A DNA stretch of 6,678 bases from the NCBI GenBank assembly GCA_037131655.1, contig JBAXQP010000153.1, positions 1 through 6,678 of the forward strand, given 5' to 3'. The position numbers were made by a program, and so were the translations under genes. Below the pieces are notes generated by a model. That model saw only the letters and a program-made list of their open reading frames with translations. It did no database searches and was not told the origin of the DNA. Shown in pieces: positions 1 to 5,207 of the stretch (positions are counted from its first letter, which is position 1; each line of letters starts with the position of its first letter). This stretch comes from a bacterium. Lineage in GTDB: Bacteria; Armatimonadota; Fimbriimonadia; Fimbriimonadales; JBAXQP01.

Positions 1-89
1 GCGAACACGGGAAAGAGGATCGATGCCAAGATCATGATTATCGCAATCACGACCAAAAGCTCTATCAGAGTAAAACCAGATCGTTTCAT
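1..89 (-). CDS. type IV prepilin / pseudopilin, N-terminal fragment (truncated by window edge)
   Basis: Only the first 29 codons are inside the window; the gene continues past base 1. The visible protein begins MKRSGFTLIELLVVIAII and reaches ILFPVFA. This is the class III (prepilin peptidase) signal: a short basic leader, G|F cleavage, Glu at mature position 5, and a hydrophobic helix that anchors the subunit and packs in the pilus or type II secretion pseudopilus core. The LFPVFA ending is common in the many pseudopilin-like proteins of Armatimonadota and Planctomycetota. The start ATG lies 5 bp after the stop of the dockerin gene, and its ribosome site (AGGAAA) is inside the end of that gene, so the two are probably co-translated. 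It may be a pilin, a T2SS minor pseudopilin or an H-X9-DG type protein; the missing C-terminus would decide. The domain is secure, the exact role is not. Confidence 0.9.
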   Translation of the reverse strand, partial: MKRSGFTLIELLVVIAIIMILASILFPVF

Positions 90-94
90 CTAAA

Positions 95-1297
95 CTAATT
101 TCCTACCGAGCCGAAACTGGCAATTATATTCAAAAAATCGAGGTCATTGACAATTCCGTCTCCATTGCAGTCTCCTATAGAACTGATCTTACCGAAGTTG
201 CCGATGACGGCGAGAAAGTCGAGATCATCGATTTTGTTATCATTATTGGTATCTCCCGGAATCAGTCCCGAATGATCGGAGCCATCAAACGTGCCGAAAA
301 CAGGTGTTCCGGATGTGGGGATCGTCAAAGTCTGGCTAAGGTAGCATCCAAACTTGATTTGAACAGCAAGAGAACCCGAATTCGGTAACTGTGTTACAAA
401 TGTGCCCGTATTGCCGGTGCCTGTTAGATAGATTATCGAAGGCTCCCCTCCATCGATCACCAAAGTAACCGGAACCGATGAGATATCGCTACCCATCCAG
501 CCTTTGAGTTTAACCGTCCCAGTGAATTCAACCGGAAGTGGTTTTAGAATTGAAACTGCATCCACATCCGGGGACCATTGTCCTGCGGGACGAATTCGAA
601 CGTAATCGACATGATCCAAAATGACAGGGTTACCGTTCGAATCAACCGCCCAACTCAGTTTGAACGCATCCCCACCAGCTGATCCGGGGGTGATACCGGA
701 AGTGAATGGGTCATCAGGTATGAGTGGGTTACCAGTTCCATCAACAGGAGTGACATCCGCATAACCCCATATCGGATAGTTACGCTCATCAATCGAAGTA
801 AACTTGGGAAATGGCGGATTAGCCGAACTTTGCGGATTAAGCGAACCTTGCAACTTATAAAATGGGGTGGCCTCGTTATAGCCACTGCCTGTATTGACCC
901 CGACTTCTACAATTCCTGGCTCCTGGAAATGATAAAAAATACTTCCAACGTAGAAGGCATTGCCAAAAACGATAAAGTCATATCCCCCAGGGTTAAGGTC
1001 ATAATGGACGATTGGATGATCAAATCCAAGTACGATGTAACCCGTTTGGCCAAGTGACACAATCACCTCATTATCTGGCACAAAAGGTGTAGCCATAGTA
1101 GAAGGCGCGCCGATAGCTGCCGATGAATCAGTAAACTCCGCATCTGCGCCAGGCACATAGTCCAATACTACCGTTGCAAAGTCGGATGCGAATAGCGGCA
1201 AAGTCAAGGATAATATGAGGGCGAAGACCAGCGAAAACCCCATCCGGGGGGATTTCGTTGTATGCCCATGTGATTCTAATCCAATTGGGCGTGACAT
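95..1297 (-). CDS. secreted cell-surface protein with C-terminal dockerin type I repeats
   Basis: 400 residues. A basic N-region followed by a hydrophobic stretch (about 20-37, ending LPLFAS) is a Sec signal peptide. Residues about 40-255 form one module with GYIVLGFDHPI (86-96), YDFIVFGNAFY (106-116), EPGIVEVGV (126-134) and a late HVDYVRIRP (229-237). I recall this pattern from 'cell surface protein' families, including some next to B12 transport genes, but cannot verify it here. Residues about 256-340 look like a small beta domain. Residues 348-396 are two dockerin repeats: Ca-loop ligands D349/N351/D353/D360 and D376/N378/D380/D387, each followed by a hydrophobic helix. Dockerins bind cohesins, so the protein may dock on a partner or simply use the module as a calcium-binding stalk. 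The ATG at 1297 is chosen because AGAGGT lies 8 bases upstream, overlapping the previous gene's stop; the internal Met19 has no such site. Third-from-last gene of the visible riboswitch-led transcription unit is the propeller gene upstream, so this is its second gene. Confidence 0.85.
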   Translation of the reverse strand: MSRPIGLESHGHTTKSPRMGFSLVFALILSLTLPLFASDFATVVLDYVPGADAEFTDSSAAIGAPSTMATPFVPDNEVIVSLGQTGYIVLGFDHPIVHYDLNPGGYDFIVFGNAFYVGSIFYHFQEPGIVEVGVNTGSGYNEATPFYKLQGSLNPQSSANPPFPKFTSIDERNYPIWGYADVTPVDGTGNPLIPDDPFTSGITPGSAGGDAFKLSWAVDSNGNPVILDHVDYVRIRPAGQWSPDVDAVSILKPLPVEFTGTVKLKGWMGSDISSVPVTLVIDGGEPSIIYLTGTGNTGTFVTQLPNSGSLAVQIKFGCYLSQTLTIPTSGTPVFGTFDGSDHSGLIPGDTNNDNKIDDLDFLAVIGNFGKISSIGDCNGDGIVNDLDFLNIIASFGSVGN

Positions 1298-1303
1298 TCT
1301 TTC

Positions 1304-2293
1304 TTACCTCTTGGCCTTTCTTCTTAAAGCGAGCAAACTAAACGCGCCCATCAATGCTGCGCCAAGACTGGCGGGTTCAGGGGTTGGATGGACCTCAAAT
1401 AATCCGCCGACATCCGTCCATTGAGCGTTTACAAGTAAGTTACTACCATATAATTCAAGGGCAGTTGGGAATGGGTAATTGCCTGTGAATGAGCCAAACG
1501 CCTGTGCGGTCGTAGTTCCGTTTTTAATCAAGCTCAAATTTGAACCGGTAGTCGCGAAGAGATCGCCTTCTGAATTGAAAGCGATATCATAACAACCTTG
1601 TCCGCCTGCGCCCGCTAGTGATAGAGCTTCAACTACGATGCCTTGGCTATTAATGCGCAGCGCCTGGCCGGAATTACCGATAAAATTGGGGTCGTTGGTA
1701 TCGCCAACAAACAACGCGCCATCAGATCGGAAAGCAATTCCGCTCAGATAACCGTTGCCCAAACCAGTTGCGTACATACTGACAACGCCATTACTCAGCG
1801 TTGCCACAGCACCTGCGCCGGGACCGTTGGCGAGCAAGGCAAAGATCATCTGATCGGATGGTCTCAGGGCAATTTGCGCGATGTTGCTGAAGCTGCCAAT
1901 TGAAGCAAGTCTGGCAACTGAATTGGAGGAGAGGCTTGCGGAATAAACGGTCTTCATATCGCCATTCTCTCCGAAGACCAGCGTGTCGTTATCCTTCCAA
2001 GCAATACCGCTGATATATTTAAACGTATCGCCTGTAGGAGCGGTAAAGGTTGTAAGTGCCATTCTCCCGAGACCGGCTTTGTCATAAACCGTGATGGTGG
2101 CTCCACCTTTGGAATTGTCCTGCGCAAGAGCGAGCTTACCATCGGCACTAACCGCCATCTCCGTTCCTGTAATGCTCAGATTGGTAGAACCAAATCCGGT
2201 TGGGTTGTTGTAACCCGTAATTGTCTGACCTATCGCCGGCAACGCCAGCGCCATGCATATGAGAATTAATACAAACCATTTGCGTGAAACCAA
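1304..2293 (-). CDS. secreted beta-propeller-like protein with PEP-CTERM sorting signal, B12-riboswitch controlled
   Basis: 329 residues. The signal peptide (basic MVSRK, hydrophobic 6-20, then IGQT) sends it to Sec. The C-terminus is a PEP-CTERM tripartite signal: PEP at 305-307, hydrophobic helix about 308-323, basic tail RRKAKR. Exosortase is expected to cleave it and attach it to the outer surface or matrix. The middle has recurring strand units of the NHL/SMP-30 propeller style: GIAWKDNDTLVFGENGD (about 96-112), QIALRPSDQMIFALLANG (140-157), GIAFRSDGALFVGDTND (185-201) and DIAFNSEGDLFATTGSN (236-252). No catalytic residues can be assigned, so it may be a binding protein. The start is TTG, fixed by AGGAGG 5 bases upstream; no suitable in-frame ATG exists before the signal peptide. 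It is the first gene after a cobalamin riboswitch and terminator, which suggests a corrinoid-related role, by analogy with the Bacteroides surface propeller BtuG. That analogy is inference, not homology shown here. Confidence 0.87.
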   Translation of the reverse strand: MVSRKWFVLILICMALALPAIGQTITGYNNPTGFGSTNLSITGTEMAVSADGKLALAQDNSKGGATITVYDKAGLGRMALTTFTAPTGDTFKYISGIAWKDNDTLVFGENGDMKTVYSASLSSNSVARLASIGSFSNIAQIALRPSDQMIFALLANGPGAGAVATLSNGVVSMYATGLGNGYLSGIAFRSDGALFVGDTNDPNFIGNSGQALRINSQGIVVEALSLAGAGGQGCYDIAFNSEGDLFATTGSNLSLIKNGTTTAQAFGSFTGNYPFPTALELYGSNLLVNAQWTDVGGLFEVHPTPEPASLGAALMGAFSLLALRRKAKR

Positions 2294-2298
2294 AGTAT

Positions 2299-2304
2299 CC
2301 TCCT
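2299..2304 (-). promoter_or_regulatory. ribosome binding site deciding a TTG start
   Basis: On the minus strand AGGAGG (within CGAGGAGGATACT) sits 5 bases before TTG at 2291-2293. An ATG upstream at about 2312 is in another frame and soon closes, so the TTG is the start that gives a complete signal peptide to the PEP-CTERM protein. Confidence 0.8.
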
Positions 2305-2391
2305 CGAATTGTCATAAAATAAGTTTCAAACGCAACTGGCCGGTTTTATCTCCTGCGAGTAAAAAGTAAAATGGACATTCAAAAGACCAAT

Positions 2392-2420
2392 AAAAAACCC
2401 TATCCTGATTTGGATAGGGT
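2392..2420 (-). terminator. intrinsic terminator of the riboswitch expression platform
   Basis: Read on the minus strand, ACCCTATCC (2420-2412), loop of six, then GGATAGGGT (2405-2397) form a perfect 9-bp stem followed at once by a T-run (2396-2392, then ATT). It lies about 100 bases before the start codon of the PEP-CTERM gene and after the B12 aptamer, so it is an attenuator, not the end of another gene. Formation would stop transcription before the operon. Confidence 0.93.
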
Positions 2421-2470
2421 GTGTATGTCGTTGGTTATCTTCCGACTGACCACACCCTTTGTACGAAGGG
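2416..2470 (-). promoter_or_regulatory. antiterminator and anti-antiterminator of the cobalamin riboswitch
   Basis: On the minus strand AGGGTGTG (complement of 2451-2458) pairs perfectly over 8 bp with CACACCCT (complement of 2416-2423). The second arm shares 2416-2420 with the terminator's first arm, so this hairpin excludes the terminator. A third hairpin, CCCTT-loop-AAGGG (2455-2470), uses 2455-2458 of the antiterminator arm, so it excludes the antiterminator in turn. Its loop CGTA can pair with TACG of the aptamer's conserved region (about 2529-2532), as in the L5-L13 kissing contact of cobalamin riboswitches. The predicted logic: cobalamin bound, third hairpin forms, terminator forms, operon off; no cobalamin, antiterminator forms, operon on. 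Pairings are seen directly; the switching is inferred. Confidence 0.75.
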
Positions 2471-2486
2471 ATCGATACCGGGTCAA

Positions 2487-2593
2487 GTTACAGGCTGGCG
2501 TTCGGACTCATCCAATATATGGACATACCGTAGCGGCACTGCGCCGGCATCTCACCGGCTTCTCCTACTGCCCACGAGGGGCAGACCTGTAAC
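2487..2593 (-). promoter_or_regulatory. cobalamin (B12) riboswitch aptamer
   Basis: Read on the minus strand, the aptamer is closed by a perfect 8-bp P1, GTTACAGG (2593-2586) with CCTGTAAC (2494-2487). Inside are a P2 hairpin CTGCCC-loop-GGGCAG (2584-2568), the core AAGCCGGTGAGATGCCGGC with its hairpin (about 2561-2543), GCGCAGTGCCGCTACGGTA (about 2544-2526), matching the conserved GCGCAG..CCGC.AC.GT block, and a B12 box AGTCCGAACGCCAGCC (2508-2493). That box matches E. coli btuB AGCCCGAAGACCTGCC, recalled from memory, at 12 of 16 positions. The region between core and box has only a short hairpin (TCCA/TGGA), so optional peripheral arms are absent and the aptamer is compact at about 107 nt. 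It controls the PEP-CTERM/dockerin/prepilin genes downstream. Which corrinoid form is preferred cannot be told from the sequence by eye. Confidence 0.92.
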
Positions 2594-2615
2594 TCATTTA
2601 TTCAGTTGTAGATAA

Positions 2616-2644
2616 AGCTTAGCATATATCAACCACTCCGTCAA
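2616..2644 (-). promoter_or_regulatory. candidate sigma-70 promoter of the riboswitch operon
   Basis: On the minus strand TTGACG (2644-2639), a 17-bp spacer, then TAAGCT (2621-2616) preceded by TGC, an extended -10. The start of transcription would be near 2609, about 16 bases before the P1 stem of the aptamer. The -35 is good, the -10 hexamer only fair; its placement just before the riboswitch supports it. Confidence 0.5.
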
Positions 2645-2683
2645 GAGGTTTTTACTTTTCCGGTATAACAGAAAAGAACGGCA

Positions 2684-2712
2684 TTGACGCTTGCCTAAAT
2701 AGGGTAAATATT
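2684..2712 (+). promoter_or_regulatory. candidate promoter of the sigma/anti-sigma operon
   Basis: TTGACG at 2684-2689 followed by the AT-rich TAAATATT at 2705-2712 (a -10 hexamer at 15 to 17 bp depending on register). It points away from the riboswitch promoter, whose -35 lies 40 bp to the left, so the two units are divergent. An ECF-type autoregulatory promoter could equally lie here. Confidence 0.35.
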
Positions 2713-2760
2713 TGTCACATACGTGGGCTGAATACAAGTTAAGTTTGATGGAGGACAATA

Positions 2761-3336
2761 GTGACGAGCGAGACGAAGTTGGTCACGCAAATTGCTTATG
2801 GGGATGAGAAGGAAAGCAAAGAGGCCTGGGAATGTTTGATGAGAATGCACGGCCGATTGATTGAACACCTTGGAAGGGCGGCTCATTATTCAAACCCTAG
2901 TGACCTAAAAACGGAACTTTACCTTCATCTTCGTGGAGTAAACGGGGAATGGAATCGCCTGAAATCGTATCAACCTCGCGCTGGGGTTGGATTCGAGAAC
3001 TGGTTAGCAATTGTTGCCGGACGATTGGCTCGGCAAAAGGCGGCTGATGGCTCAAAAGAATCGGCTCTGAAAATTACCTTAGACGAGGAGCAAGCTGATA
3101 CGATTGGTATAAACGTGGAGCCTCCAATGTTTCAGGAAGAGAGGCGGGTCGTCGTGCTCAAGGCCATTCAGAAGTTAAAGCACCCACACTGCCGCATTTT
3201 GCTGTGCCGTCATTATTGGAACGAAGAAGACTTATGTGAGATCGCGGGCGAACTGGGGTTGAAACCGGATAACGTTCGCCAAATTCATCGCCGGAACTTG
3301 CAAGAACTGCACCGAGTACTAGGTCATCCAGTATGA
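2761..3336 (+). CDS. ECF-type RNA polymerase sigma factor
   Basis: 191 residues, the usual ECF length. Residues about 22-93 fit sigma region 2: SDLKTELYLHL (47-57), then SYQPRAGVGFENWLAIVAGR (69-88), the 'F.nWL..Ia...' core-binding and -10 recognition segment seen in ECF factors. Residues about 125-187 fit region 4: AIQKLKHPHCRILLCRHYW followed by an HTH, EEDLCEIAGELGLKPDNVRQ (155-174), and RRNLQELHRVL, for -35 contact. The linker between them is short and acidic and there is no region 3. Start is GTG, supported by GGAGG seven bases upstream. The next gene overlaps by 4 bp (ATGA) and looks like its anti-sigma factor. Region 2 is rather divergent, so the ECF subgroup and regulon are unknown; whether it controls the adjacent surface genes cannot be told. 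Confidence 0.85.
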   Translation: MTSETKLVTQIAYGDEKESKEAWECLMRMHGRLIEHLGRAAHYSNPSDLKTELYLHLRGVNGEWNRLKSYQPRAGVGFENWLAIVAGRLARQKAADGSKESALKITLDEEQADTIGINVEPPMFQEERRVVVLKAIQKLKHPHCRILLCRHYWNEEDLCEIAGELGLKPDNVRQIHRRNLQELHRVLGHPV

Positions 3337-3965
3337 AAAAGGAAACTTTCGAAGACCTGATTGTAAATTTAAGCGAAATCGGTCGTGGTATTAAAGATAC
3401 AAGGACTGCGTTATCACCCTGTCCTGATGAAGGTGATTTGGCGGCCTATATCGTTCAATTGAGGAAGCCGCGTCGTCATATTAAAAACGATAATGCACTA
3501 ATTGATGCGCATCTGGTTGAATGCAACTCCTGCTTTCAAGCTATAAGTGACGCCTTGAACGCCCTGACTCTTCTTGAGATCGAAAAAGAACGAACAATAT
3601 CTTTGCCGTTTACACTGCTGAATAAAACTATCCAATTTTTAACCACTGTGCCACCATCACAACCGGTTTTAGCATCATCGGCCAGAGAACAAGGAAGCTT
3701 CTATCACCTCGTTCCGATGCAAAATGGCGCAGATATGATCATTGGTGATTTGAAGGTGACCATGCGAGCGAAAATTATCAAGGGCAAGTTCTCGGTCTCC
3801 GTAGCTGTTCGAAATATCCCTTTAAAAGCCCCCAGCGCCGATGTCTTAATTCGAGTCCTCAGTGATAAACATGATTCTATATCAGAACAAAAAACAAACG
3901 ACAAAGGCCGTGCCGTTTTCACTTCTATTCCGAATGGAGATTACGTACTTCAGATACTTGCATGA
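3333..3965 (+). CDS. putative zinc-finger anti-sigma factor with C-terminal beta-sandwich-like domain
   Basis: 210 residues, starting inside the sigma gene's stop codon (ATGA), so translation is coupled and equal amounts are likely. The N-terminal part has the ZAS-type pattern: C30-P-x4-LAAY (30-39), then H60-x3-C64-x2-C67 (HLVECNSC), the zinc ligands that hold an ECF sigma factor in an inactive complex. No membrane helix is evident: residues 91-115 are only mildly hydrophobic and rich in Thr/Pro. Residues about 134-210 look like a beta-sandwich ending NDKGRAVFTSIPNGDYVLQI, the closing pattern of CnaB or carboxypeptidase-regulatory-like domains (G.A.F..iP.G.Y.l.i). Similar sandwich tails occur on zinc-finger proteins beside ECF genes in planctomycete-type genomes, as I recall. 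The sandwich may be a sensory or protein-binding domain. Function is inferred from the motif and the gene pairing. Confidence 0.72.
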   Translation: MKKETFEDLIVNLSEIGRGIKDTRTALSPCPDEGDLAAYIVQLRKPRRHIKNDNALIDAHLVECNSCFQAISDALNALTLLEIEKERTISLPFTLLNKTIQFLTTVPPSQPVLASSAREQGSFYHLVPMQNGADMIIGDLKVTMRAKIIKGKFSVSVAVRNIPLKAPSADVLIRVLSDKHDSISEQKTNDKGRAVFTSIPNGDYVLQILA

Positions 3966-4035
3966 AGCTATTATTCTTACTCAAGCTAACCCTTAACTTT
4001 TTTCATGAAAAATTCATGTTGATGTGTGTCGGTAC

Positions 4036-4065
4036 TTGACAAGTAGACGCTTGTGCGTGTACACT
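4036..4065 (+). promoter_or_regulatory. lexA promoter with dyads that may be the LexA operator
   Basis: TTGACA (4036-4041), 18-bp spacer, TACACT (4060-4065): a strong sigma-70 type promoter 26 bp before the lexA start. Two dyads sit in it: ACAAG-N6-CTTGT (4039-4054), spanning the -35 end and spacer, and the perfect 8-bp palindrome GTGTACAC (4057-4064) over the -10. LexA usually represses its own gene, so either could be its operator. Neither is the Bacillus-type GAAC-N4-GTTC nor the E. coli CTGT-N8-ACAG box. The promoter is well supported, the operator is a guess. Confidence 0.65.
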
Positions 4066-4090
4066 TATTTCAGGAAGAGGAAGGATTACT

Positions 4091-4720
4091 ATGACTAGAG
4101 GACTAACCAAACGGCAAGAAGCGATTTTGCAGTTCATTCTTGATTATATTCAGCGCATAGGTTATCCACCTTCGATTCGAGAGATAGGTAAACAGTTCGA
4201 AATCGGTAGTCTTCGAGGCGTTACTGTCCATCTTGACGCTTTGCAACGTAAAGGCTATATCTCTCGCGGCGTCACACCACGAAGCATTCGTGTTATTCAT
4301 CCTGCTTACCAGGCATCAAATAATGCCGTCATGTTACCGCTGCTCGGCACTATCGCCGCCGGTACGCCTATTCTAGCTCAGGAGAATGTTGAAGAGCTCA
4401 TCCCAGTCCCTCAGGAAATGGTTCGCAATATCGATGGCGCTTTCCTACTTCGGGTTCGCGGCGATTCAATGATCGGCGAGCACATCATGCCCCGTGACCT
4501 TGTGGTAGTGAAACCGCAAGATACCGCAGTTCATGGCGATATGGTAGCAGTGCTAATCGGCGATGAAGCGACGGTAAAACGAATTCAATTCCTAGATACC
4601 GAAGTCCGTCTCATGCCCGCCAATCCTGCCTACGAGCCAATCATCATCGACCGCGAGGACACCTGCATTATCGGCAAAATTGTCGGCCTAATGCGAGACT
4701 ACGAAGGAATGGCGTTTTAG
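4091..4720 (+). CDS. lexA: LexA SOS repressor / self-cleaving protease
   Basis: 209 residues, normal LexA length. The N-terminal winged helix (1-70) begins LTKRQEAILQFILDYI and has GYPPSIREIG and the recognition helix region RGVTVHLDALQRKGYI (42-57). The C-terminal S24 protease domain (about 80-205) keeps all parts of the autocleavage machine: scissile A90-G91 in TIAAGTP, nucleophile S126 in RGDSM, and general base K163 in EATVKRI. It represses DNA-damage genes as a dimer and is cut when RecA filaments form on single-stranded DNA. It has its own promoter, and AAGGA five bases upstream marks the ATG. The recognition helix reads GSLRGVTVHL where many LexA proteins have S-x-x-T-V-x-x-HL, so a non-standard operator is plausible. 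No other SOS gene is next to it in the window. Confidence 0.96.
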   Translation: MTRGLTKRQEAILQFILDYIQRIGYPPSIREIGKQFEIGSLRGVTVHLDALQRKGYISRGVTPRSIRVIHPAYQASNNAVMLPLLGTIAAGTPILAQENVEELIPVPQEMVRNIDGAFLLRVRGDSMIGEHIMPRDLVVVKPQDTAVHGDMVAVLIGDEATVKRIQFLDTEVRLMPANPAYEPIIIDREDTCIIGKIVGLMRDYEGMAF

Positions 4721-4723
4721 AGA

Positions 4724-4744
4724 AGCTGTCAGCTATCAGCCATC
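4724..4744. repeat. three degenerate tandem heptamers
   Basis: AGCTGTC, AGCTATC and AGCCATC follow each other directly, each differing by one or two bases. They begin 4 bases after the lexA stop. Such AGCTATC-type runs are common junk-like repeats next to interspersed elements in some phyla; no function is claimed. Confidence 0.5.
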
Positions 4745-4797
4745 TGTTCGTAGTGCCTTCGCCTCGCCGGCTCTTTCTCTAAACGTTCCCAAGGGAC

Positions 4798-4856
4798 GTC
4801 ATTCCAAGCCTGTCAAGAAATCATCTTGAAGGCCCTTCAACTACGCTCAGACTGAC
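4798..4856. repeat. interspersed repeat with imperfect inverted ends (MITE/REP-like)
   Basis: The 59-bp stretch begins GTCATTCCAAGC and ends GCTCAGACTGAC. The reverse complement of the end, GTCAGTCTGAGC, matches the beginning at 9 of 12 positions. The ends resemble the GTCATTC.GAGC ... CTACGCTCAG.ATGAC elements I have seen scattered in many environmental genomes. It is non-coding and probably a decayed mobile or REP-type unit. Confidence 0.5.
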
Positions 4857-4868
4857 TTGATTTTTATT

Positions 4869-4924
4869 TGTAGGGGCGTAGCTTGCTGCGCTCTCCGGAG
4901 GGCAGGGCAAGCCCTGCCCCTACA
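4869..4924. repeat. palindromic interspersed element with 9-bp terminal inverted repeats (REP-like)
   Basis: This 56-bp unit starts TGTAGGGGC and ends GCCCCTACA, perfect 9-bp inverted ends. Inside are a GCGTAGC..TTGCTGCGC half, the 8-bp palindrome CTCCGGAG (4893-4900) and GGGCAGGGC-AA-GCCCTGCCC (4900-4919), a near-perfect GC-rich hairpin. It is much richer in GC than its flanks. The layout, two different palindromic halves in one shell, fits a REP/REPIN-like dispersed repeat. It could also act as a transcript-end hairpin for lexA, although no T-run follows. Confidence 0.75.
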
Positions 4925-5092
4925 TCGGAAGGGAAAGATTGATGGGCAGATCCCCTTTTATTCCCTTAATATATGGGTAGAAATGGGGTTGCTTGAAAGT
5001 CTTTCAGGAAAAAAGAGGATATCGGGATAGCAATCGCGAAAGAATATCTAACGCTCTAAGACTTTGTGACTAATTTCAGGTCTTTAGTCTGC

Positions 5093-5120
5093 TTGCAAGT
5101 GGTTATGAATATTGTAAAAT
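5093..5120 (+). promoter_or_regulatory. candidate promoter of the first NfeD-like gene
   Basis: TTGCAA (5093-5098), 16-bp spacer, TAAAAT (5115-5120), about 90 bp before the ATG at 5208. The hexamers match the sigma-70 consensus at 4 of 6 and 5 of 6 positions. The region is AT-rich, so chance matches are possible. Confidence 0.4.
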
Positions 5121-5207
5121 ATCAATTATTAGCGAACAAATACTTGTATAACCTGAGGATACGAAAGGTGCCAAGTTTGATGATGCATATGAGATCAGGA
5201 GATCGTA

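Larger units (their letters stand above)
4721..5207. other. 487-bp intergenic region without a gene
   Basis: Between lexA and the first NfeD-like gene I see no convincing reading frame. The left half (4724-4924) holds a short tandem repeat and two interspersed palindromic elements, listed separately. The right half (4925-5207) is AT-richer, with weak imperfect hairpins (for example CTTGAAA-loop-TTTCAGG near 4993-5010, and CTAAGAC with GTCTTTAG near 5055-5089), a candidate promoter and the ribosome site of the next gene. No obvious T-tailed terminator for lexA is visible. Confidence 0.6.

Noticed and set aside
1241..1243. Alternative start at Met19 of the dockerin protein
   Set aside because: It would give a neat signal peptide, but there is no ribosome site before it, whereas the start at 1297 has AGAGGT at good distance.
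1643..1903. 86-residue open reading frame antisense to the PEP-CTERM gene
   Set aside because: It is a shadow of a well-supported gene, with low-complexity composition and no ribosome site.
2493..2515. A tRNA T-arm-like string (GTTCGGACTC) in the leader
   Set aside because: It is the complement of the B12 box of the riboswitch. No acceptor stem or anticodon arm can be formed around it.
2371..2615. Two open reading frames on the plus strand (2371-2592 and 2421-2615)
   Set aside because: They lie entirely over the cobalamin riboswitch and its terminator on the other strand. They have no ribosome site and no protein-like pattern.
4004..4018. Hairpin CATGAA-AAA-TTCATG after the anti-sigma gene as a terminator
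   Set aside because: The stem is AT-rich and weak and there is no T-run after it on either strand; the T-run lies before the stem on the plus strand.
4721..5207. CRISPR array or small RNA gene in the intergenic region
   Set aside because: The repeats are palindromic and not regularly spaced, and no promoter-terminator pair encloses a conserved RNA-like fold.
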